Below are positions 36,201 through 45,200 of a DNA stretch of 64,000 nucleotides, piece by piece. The translations under genes were made by a program, and so were the position numbers. The notes under the pieces were generated by a model that saw nothing but the letters and a program-made list of their open reading frames with translations, was not told the DNA's origin and searched no databases. The stretch comes from Shinisaurus crocodilurus (taxonomy: Eukaryota > Chordata > Lepidosauria > Squamata > Shinisauridae): assembly GCA_021292165.1 (NCBI GenBank), contig CM037880.1, forward strand, positions 186,358,868 to 186,422,867, written 5' to 3'. Positions within the stretch are counted from its first letter, which is position 1, and every line of letters starts with the position of its first letter.

Positions 36201-39200
36201 TGAGCTTCCCCCAAGGGAAGATTCAAACTTATTTCTCCCCAGCCAATCCCATGTTACCTAGAGGCATATTTGTGTAAATGCAGAACTTGTTCCTGCACCT
36301 GCATTCACAGAATAAATGTATAATAGGAAATTATGACTCCAGGATTTAGTCAATGGCAGTCTTCTCCAACTTGGTGCCCTCTAGATGTTTGGGACTAAAT
36401 CTTCCAGTATTCCTGATCATTGCCCATGCTGGCTGGGACTGATGGGATACTACATCCAAAACATCTGGAGGGGCACCAGGTTGGGGAAGGCTGGTCTATG
36501 GAATCTTCAGTCTGGTGGATCTCAGAATTCCGAGATATTAATTGTGATGGGAATGAACTGTAGTGACTGTAGGAGTCGTGTGCTCCCCATCTCCTCCTTT
36601 GCTACAGCTGCAAGATCAGAAGCTTGAGCTTCCATTTTTTATTAACCACAGTTTAGGGTTACATCTGAACCCTAAACTGTGGTTAATTTTTAACCATGTT
36701 TTGTTGGAACTTCATAACCCATGGTTTGTAGCTGGTTTGTTTCAAACAAACTGAGATGGAATATGCATTGTAATGGGTGAGACTGACAAGAATTTTTTGT
36801 ATTTTGTAAAAGTGATCTGTTCTATATGTGTCATCATGAGCTAACTCTGAGGGCAAAAATGTATTTTAGGAACTGGGGCAAAGGAGTGTAGCACAGGTGG
36901 ATTAGTTAATCCTTGGAAACAAAAGGCTTCTTGATTTAGGAGATGGACATTCACAAACGGTGCTTCTGAAGTCAGCTGTAATCATTGCTGCGTTAAGAAG
37001 AAGCCTTCTTAGAGCTGTGTACAGGAGTTATGACTAGGCCTGAAGCTCCTGTTTGACTCAAGGTACAGATGTTTGTTTAAGATAAAGTATCTGAGCTAAT
37101 GTTAGTCAGAAAATTATAAATACTGAGATTTTAACTTGGCTGAGCAGAGAGATCCTGGGAGAATAAGAAGCCTATCAAACACGATTACCCAACCTCTGCC
37201 AACCATACCTGCCAAATAGGTAAATATAAGATCTCAGTGATAACTGCTTTGTTGGTTGAGAGGAACAGAACTTTAATTTTACTAAAAATATGCTAGCCAC
37301 AATTTCTACTATGTTTCTAATCATCCTAGTTATACTGTACGTGATGATATATCTTGCTTGTTTAATCATTGCAAAATTTTGTTAGTCTCTAATACTGTTT
37401 GAGCAATAAATATATATTTTTGTGGTACAATTTTGTGTTATCTGGTTTGAGGGATGATTCAGGGGCTACAACCCATACGTTAATTCTTGAAGCCCAGAAC
37501 ACACAGCCAGGATTTATAAACCTGTTGCTGAAGGGGGTCTGTTCATGCAGCTGCAGTTTTCTCTCTTGGTCAGGTGATTCATAGACAGGCCTGTTCAGAT
37601 AAGAGAAATGAGCTACCTGGATGGCACGGGAATTTTTACCTGTCTCAAAACCATAGTTAAGATTAAGCACAGTTTGTTGTATTTGGATAAAACAAACAGC
37701 TGGAGTTAATAAGAAGCAGAACCAAAAGCTTCTGGTCTCCTCGTGGCTGCACTGGAGGAGGGCGGGGGGAAGCGTGAGCTGAAGCTTATTCCCATCACAA
37801 TAAACCATGGTAATATCCAAACCAGCTTGGTATGTCACTCTTGTGAATCACAGGAATCACTTGTCACAGAAACAACTCCTATACATGTAAAAAAATGTAT
37901 ACCTACAAAATGTGGAAACTGATCCTATATCTTTGCCAAAATCTCAGCGGTAGTAAAAATAGAAAAATAGTGATACCATCGCTAATAGCTATATCCTAAG
38001 CAAACTCACTTGGATCTAAATCTCAGTGAAATCAGTTGGACTTACTTCTGAGTAAATGTTCGAGATTAGATAAAAGTCTTTTCATAGTTAGAAGGAGTGA
38101 TAGTCCTCTTACCCAAGGTGAATGGTGCGGATGTGTTTTTGAATACCAACAGCTGTGCTCAGTACCTTTCCGCAGTTTTTCCAAAGGCATTTAAACATTA
38201 CCTTCATGGAATTCTAAGAAATTCAACAAAAGTGGGCATAAACATTGCTTAATGTATTCACATATTTGACTTTCATGGATCATAAATCAGGAAGTTACAA
38301 GTATGCTAGAGGAAATACAAATTAATGCTACTAGTCTAAATACATTTATTGAACACGCTGGGACTTTCTTCTAAGTAAACATGCATCTGAGTGCAGTGTA
38401 AGTCCACAATTCAGACACAGAATCGTATAGATAGTTGATTTGTAACCCTGCTAAAATAATGGGAAAATGACATTATTTTATTCTGAATGTTTTATCAGAG
38501 CAACAAGCAGTAGTGGACTTCTCTAGTGCTCTATATGGATTGTGTTTCCGTTTGGTTACAGAAATGTAAAAAACGGGGGGGGGGGGAACCACCACCACAC
38601 TCGGCATGATCCCCAGCCTCAGCCCCAGTTGAGCATGGGCTTCCTATGGTCCAAAGAGAAAGACAACCCTCACACTGGTGCTGGAAAATAGTGATTTATT
38701 TGTAAAAACTGCCAACGCTGCGAGCTCCCTCCTCGGCTTTCTTCTCCTAACGTGCCTAGTTTTGGTGACATCTAAACCATGAAGTTGTGACTGAAATAAA
38801 CCAGGATATAAGCCACGATCAGATCCTGGTTTGTAAGCAGAGATGGAACCATGGTTCTACAATTTGGAAGTCACAGGAAACTGGTTTAAACAAGACAGGA
38901 TATGAGCACCAAAAGCTGGGCTCATGAGGAAGGAGTGTGTGGGCACCTGGCTCATTCATAGGCTCATGAGTGGAGGTTTATCAACCCAAAATTGTTATGC
39001 CTGAACTGGACAAAACAAATTGCTACTTGAAGCAATAATGAGGCCTGCCTCTCCATTTGCTCCTATGCATATTTACTCAGAAGTAAATCCCACTGTGTTC
39101 AATGGGGCTTACTCCCAGGTAAATGTGCACAGGATTGCAGCCTATTGCAGATTTCTAATAGCATTTCATCTAAATATGTACGGTATATACTGCCCTAACA

Positions 39201-42200
39201 GCATTACATATAAATAGTGGCTTACGCTGGCTCAGCTTGTCTGAGCGTGGAAAGCTAAGCAGGGTCAGGCCTGGTTATTACTGGGATGGGAGACCCCTCC
39301 TCTAGTTTCCTGCATTGAGCAGGGGGTTGGACTTGATAGCCTTGTAGGCTCCTTCCAACTCTATGATCTATGAAATCTATGTACATACAGGGGTAGACAA
39401 TGAGATGCCTGCAAGCACCAATATGCCCCTGGGCACCTTTCTTGGTGCCTGCCAACGTGCCCTACCCACTTTTTAAAAAAATTAACACTTTTTAAATCAG
39501 TAGCTGGGATTGCTATGAAATATGTATCTGCTTTTGCTAAAAACTGGGTTCAAACAAGTTGTTTATTGTGTTGGGGCTCAGACCCTACTTCTCCCTTATA
39601 CTCATTATTTTAGGCATGTTACTTGTCCTTTGCTACAATTCCCATGGCAGCCATTTTGTGGTGGTGCCCAGGACAGTTTCTCAAATTGCCAAATATACCC
39701 AGGGACCAAAAAGGCTGCCTACTGCTATTACTTACAAAGTGGAGAGAGAAATGTAACATTCCATTCCAGTGGGGAATCTCTCCTATTTCTTACAAATTTG
39801 AAAACTGTTCTTTTCCTTATAAGTGAAGCTGTGGGATTTTTTCCCCCTGTACCATAATTAAAATTTGACAGAGCCTCCAGTTGGCCATCTTTGAACTAGG
39901 TAAGAGGCATCTATTTTTGTTGGAGAAGGGGAAAAAAACCTTGACTGGGTGATCCTGACCTCATTTGAAAATATGTCAATAAGACCAGGGATGGCTACTT
40001 AAGAACAGTGTAAAGGTGGAAAAAATAAACCCCGGTGGCATTTGTGAGTTAGCCCAAGGGTAACTCTAGAAGGTTGTGCCTCTTATAAACTTACCTTCCT
40101 TTTTCTAGGAATGGGTTCGTCAAAGAGGAGGCTGCTACTTTCAGCCTCATCAATGCCGTCATCTGTTTGAGAGGGCAATCGAAATGGTTTGAAGCTGTCG
40201 GCAGAAAGAGGTGGTGAAGGGGTGGATGGGTTTCGATTGGTCGCTTGGAGCGCTCCAGCTCCAATACCCACTGCTGCTGGTACTAGAAGGCACAAATCCT
40301 CCTTCTTTCCAAGATCCATTTAAGGACTCTAGAAATTAAAAAATAAATAAAATCAAATATGAGTTAAGGTTGAACAGCGCTGGATAAAGCAACAGAAAGT
40401 ATAATCCTATGGCTGTTAGACAGCGTCCAGATGGCCACAGGATTATTTGGAGCCCCAGCTCTGACCTCGGAAGCTTGCTGGGACTCCGAGCTCAGAACAC
40501 CCACCTGCCCCTTCACAACCACACTGGCTGCATCTCCGAGGTAATGAACACGACCTCAGAGAAGGGGTTTTGGGGACGGGGAGGGGAGGGGACAGGTGCA
40601 GCCACAATACGAGGTGTCCTGGCAGTGCCTCAGCCTCCTTTCCTCGTGCTCTGAGGCATGATACTTAGATCGCTGAAAGTGTCTGTGAAATTGTCTTCGC
40701 CTCTGTGCTCCTCCCGCCCTGCACAGGATGCCCGTAATCCTCTGAGTTCAGAGGGCTACCAGCATCCGGATTGGCTTGCGCCCTAAATTGGTCAGTTACC
40801 ATATTTTTAGCAAGAGAATTTGGGCAACCACCCTAAAACCACGCACTGATGAAGATTCCTATGTCAACTGGATTATACATAAATGAGGGTGAAAGCAATC
40901 AGACACTACCCGAGCTATAATGAGTGCATTTCAATGTTTCTATGTACACACATAGTCCAAAAGTCACAACTGGCTATGACTTCCAAGGTATGTAGACCAT
41001 GTGTACCCTCCATAAGCACACATACATGAAGGCTTACATACATTTTTCCTACCCAGTGGCAGGAGCTGTGAGGGCTAGAGCCAGGAATCCATGGCTTTGC
41101 ACAGTTGCCTCATGTGATAACCCACCTACTCTACAGATTGGACTTCTACTTAGGCCAGCCTTACCCCAACCTCCAGATATTTTGGACTACAACTCCCAGC
41201 GTTCCTGACCATTGACCATACTGGTTGGGGCAGGTGGGAGTTGCAGTCCAAAACCTCTGGAGGGAACCAGGCTGGGGAAGGCTGCCTTAGGTAGTAAAAG
41301 GCTTTCCATTGAGGTACTGAAGTGACTCCACTCAGTCAGACCGGCATTGACTCCTCAACAGGAAGTGCTTTGAAGTGTTTCTTTAAGGTGGGACTTTGCT
41401 TGGATAACAATAGTTTTTTACTGGCACTGGTTCTCAACTTGTTCTCTGGTTCTGACATCCAGGTGTCAGGAGCAGCTGGATCTATGTGCAGGTGCTCTGT
41501 GTGGCGAACCACTGCACTTTTCAGTGGTGGCCCCACACCTCTGGAATCAGCTTCCATCAGGGGCTCGTCAGATCCCTTCTTTGTAGGTCTTCAGAAGGCT
41601 TTGTAGGTCAGAAGGCTCTGAAGACCCACCTGTTTTTGCTGGCTTTCCCATAATATGTGGGCTACAGGTTTTATTGGTGTCATTTATTATAGTATTTTAT
41701 TGTATATTATTGCTTATTTGTATATTTTTGTATAGTTTTTATCCTATATGCCTAAAAAATAACTTTAAATAAAAAATAAAATAAAAACTGCAAGTAGCAG
41801 TCTTTCAGTGAAGTACTTTCAAACCTTAAACTAAATTTGCCCACTCAGGCTGGCCATTGAATCTTCTTCGACAGTTGAGCCTTGTTTGGGGAACAAGGTC
41901 TTTCTGAGCCTTGTGTGTTCCTGGATCTTTGGTCTTGTCCCCTGCGGCTCCGAGCAATACCAATCAAAAGGCATTGTGCAGCTATTCCATCTTTCCCACT
42001 TTAACAGATTTTTTTTTTGTGGTAAGGAAAAAGATGGAAGAAGTGCTTCAGCAATACAACATGGGAGGGTTACAAATGGAAGATGACATTGTCTGGAGCC
42101 CCGTAAAATTCCATGTTTGAGGCAGGATTATGGCACACTAAAAGCCTCACGTGGAAGCACTCCTGGTTTACTTTCCAGTTCTGATTTCTGGTGTCCTCCT

Positions 42201-45200
42201 CCACCCACCCACCCACCCCACCTCCTAATTTTTAGCTTTGGTTCTGACTTGCTCTTTGGTCCCAACTACCGGCATGTTCCCTTGGCTCTTCGTTCCAGGC
42301 TCACCTCAGACTGCTGCTCATGATCCACCCCAGCCATCGTTTCCAAACCCTTTGCTTTGACCGTTGGTTTGAACTGAACAGTGTACAGCTCAAGCTCCCA
42401 CTTGAGGGCAGTGTACAGCTCAGAGGAGTGTGTGTGTGTGTGTGTGTGTGTGTAGGAGCTTATGTACATGAAGTGGCTCTATATGGATTTATGACTGTGG
42501 CTTCAGCTGTAACTGGTTATAAATTTAAATCACATCTCCTGTAAATGTGAGCCCTGCTCAGGTGTTCAGCCTCAATAGGGTATGCTAAAAGTGTGAGTAG
42601 GACATGCGGGGCCGTACATGCAGGCCCCACCTTTTATGTCCCAGTGTGCACCACCCTCTCAGTTCACACTTGCAGTGTTGAGCAGCAAGGTCTGAATGGG
42701 AGTAGACCTCTCCTACCTGATCAGAGACCCTGCTTTATCAGCCCTGATTATGTGAAGAGGTCTACTCGCGTTCAAGCAAGCACGAGTAGAAGTCCCATTC
42801 AGACCATGCCACTCAACACCAAAGGTGTGAATTGGGGGGGAGGGGCTGTGTGTACGACCTCATGGTCTACTTGCGTGTTTAGCCTACTGTGTTCAGGGCT
42901 TTGGCCAAGTGAGAATATTTGCAGAAATATCAGTTGCACACTGGTAAGAGAATGCTCTTTCGGAACCTGCTAGCAATTGTAGCACCTCCTTCTGAAGTCC
43001 CTTTTACATCTGGAGTCCAGGGGAACAAACCTAAAGCATCTCGTAATAGCCCAAAATGCTTTTAACTAACAATTAACCTAAAAGAACGCCCTAAATAGCA
43101 GCTCACAGAAGCTACTTCTATTAAGATAAAGCAAATGTTTAAACAATGACCCTGCACAATGAGCTCTTTACAAAAATAGAACTGCACTCACTACCTGGCT
43201 AGATCTATACCAGATTAGCTGGTAACAATTACAAAATATCTAGCTCATGTGCCTGTTAGTGCAGTGCTTTCATTACTTTTTTTACAAAATGTATGAAAGC
43301 AGAACATCTAGTATCAACTTCCAAGTTGAGCACAGTTTTAAAATGTTGTTTGTCCACAGAAGTCAAAGAAAAACAAGAAAATAACCTTCATTCCAAAGTA
43401 ATTTTCAGCCATTTAGGGCGCAATCCTATGGGCTGCGCTCTCAATGCTCGTAAGCCCCTGAACTCAGAGGCTTATGAGCATCCTATGCAGGGCGGGAAGA
43501 GCAGCAGAGGTGATCTTCACCTCCCCAGCCTCCTGGCCTGGATTTTTATTTACTAGACAGCCCGTCTAGCGAAAGTGTTTCAGAGGGGGAGGGAAGGAGT
43601 CTGGAGAGGCATCAGGATAGCTCGTATCCTGTCCTTTCCAGTCTTCTCCCCTCCCTGCCCACTTAAACGGCCCCTTTTATCCCTCTCTGAGGTTGCATTC
43701 CCGACCTCGGAGAGGCAGCTGGCATGTTTCTTTCCAAACTGGCTGCGAGGGGGCGGGGGCTCGGAGCTCCAATTCCCAGCTCCAAAGTTGGAGCGCTGTC
43801 TCTGACCTCAGATCTGGGAATCTGAAATATCCTATCGCCCCCCAGATGCTGTCTAGGGGATATAGGATTGCTCCCTTAATTATGGCATTTCTGCCTTATC
43901 TGGCTTTTCAGCTTCCCTTTACATTTCCTGAAAAAAAGATTTAAATCAGAAGATTTAAATCAGAAGATTTAAATCTTTCAAGATTTAAATCTTGAAAGAA
44001 GAGAGCCTGATAGAATGAGGCTGAATACAAAGTACAACAAAACAAAACAAAGAAAGTTTTCCTATCACCATTTTTATCTTTCTCCATCTCATTGAAGAGA
44101 GAATATCAATTTGATCTTACACTCTGCATGTTATGCACAACTGCAAGTTTCTTACCCCTAGTTCCTTTTTAAAAACAAAGGGTAGTATCCTGTTGTGCCC
44201 GTGCGTTCATGGGACCCAACACTTGGACAGCAGCACTTTGGCAGTTCTAAAGTAACTCAAAATCAGCGGAAACGCTCATTTCCGAACTGGGACAGGTCAG
44301 TGGAGCTCGCAGAAGTGGAGCTGTCCCATTCTGGAAACAAGCATTTCCGCTTCTTTCCAGGGTTACTTCTAGAAGCACAAAAGCCCCAATGCGCAAGCAG
44401 GGGGTCCTGCGAGAGCCAGTGTGGTATAGTGGTTAGAGTGTTGGACTGGGACTCAGGAGACCCGGGTTCTAGTCCCCACTCGGCCACGACGCTTACTGGG
44501 TGACTTCAGGCCAGTCACTGACTCTCAGCCTAACCTACCTCATAGGGTCGTTGTGAGGATAACATGGAGAGGAGGATGATCATGTAAGCCACCTTGGGTT
44601 CCTCGCAGGAAAAAAGGCGGGATATAAAATAAATAAATAGGCAGACAGACAGAGGTAGAGCGGCCCCGTTGCATAATGCTCATGAGCAGAAAAAACACCT
44701 TAGAGCAGGGATGGGCAGGAGGTAGATCTCCAGATGTTTTGGACTTCAACGCAGAAGCAGAAGCCTGCTTGCTGCCAGCGTAGCCATGGTCAGGAATGCT
44801 GAGAGCTGAAGTCTGAGACCCCTCGAGATCTGCTTTCTGTCCACCCCTGGCTTAGAGGCTGCCATTGGGGGAGGGCGAATGGTGAAGGGAAGGGCTGCCT
44901 AACTCTCCTTGCCATTTGCCAGCTCAAGACTGATTCTCCCAGCTGCTGGGTGAAAGTGAATCACTCTAGCTTCAGCATGAAACTACAATGGCATAATGGT
45001 TCCCAGGATTTCTTTTCCAGTTTGACCCTAGCATATACTGCAGGATACTGCCTCGAGAATTGTAACAATTGTTGAGATTTAAGTGCAAGAGCCCTACCAC
45101 TTCTCCCAAGCGAGTATGGATGCATGCTTACCGTTGGGTCGGACAGGAGGGCTGCGGACCAAAGGGCTGGTGGATAAACTGGTTAGTACCATAGCTGCCG

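Larger units (their letters stand above)
31724..38112 (-). other. ZNF704 intron with LINE and solo LTR
   Basis: About 6.4 kb between the EEDFYYTEI exon and the finger exon. It holds an alternating TG/TA/CA tract (31905-31966), a short Harbinger-like element (32143-32395), an RTE-type LINE on the same strand as the gene (33131-35309), an old MIR-like SINE fragment split by a solo LTR (35325-36215), a hAT MITE (36357-36493) and a perfect 20-bp hairpin (36641-36687). The rest appears unique and AT-rich. Confidence 0.7.
38214..40094 (-). other. ZNF704 intron
   Basis: About 1.9 kb. It holds a short dispersed repeat (39063-39145), a 5S rRNA-headed SINE with a CR1 tail (39228-39376) and a G tract near 38575-38588. 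No further exon is visible. Confidence 0.7.
40329..45131 (-). other. ZNF704 intron
   Basis: About 4.8 kb. It holds a Harbinger-like element (40397-40783), a palindromic hAT MITE (41156-41284), an L2 3' end (41500-41790), a GT microsatellite (42428-42452), a complete Harbinger-like element (43416-43875), a cluster of self-complementary agatttaaatct units (43936-43998), a MIR-like SINE (44411-44640) and a second hAT MITE (44706-44849). No further exon is visible. Confidence 0.7.

Noticed and set aside
44411..44485. A tRNA gene
   Set aside because: A and B boxes are present, but the arms do not fold as a full tRNA and the sequence continues into a SINE core and L2-like tail.
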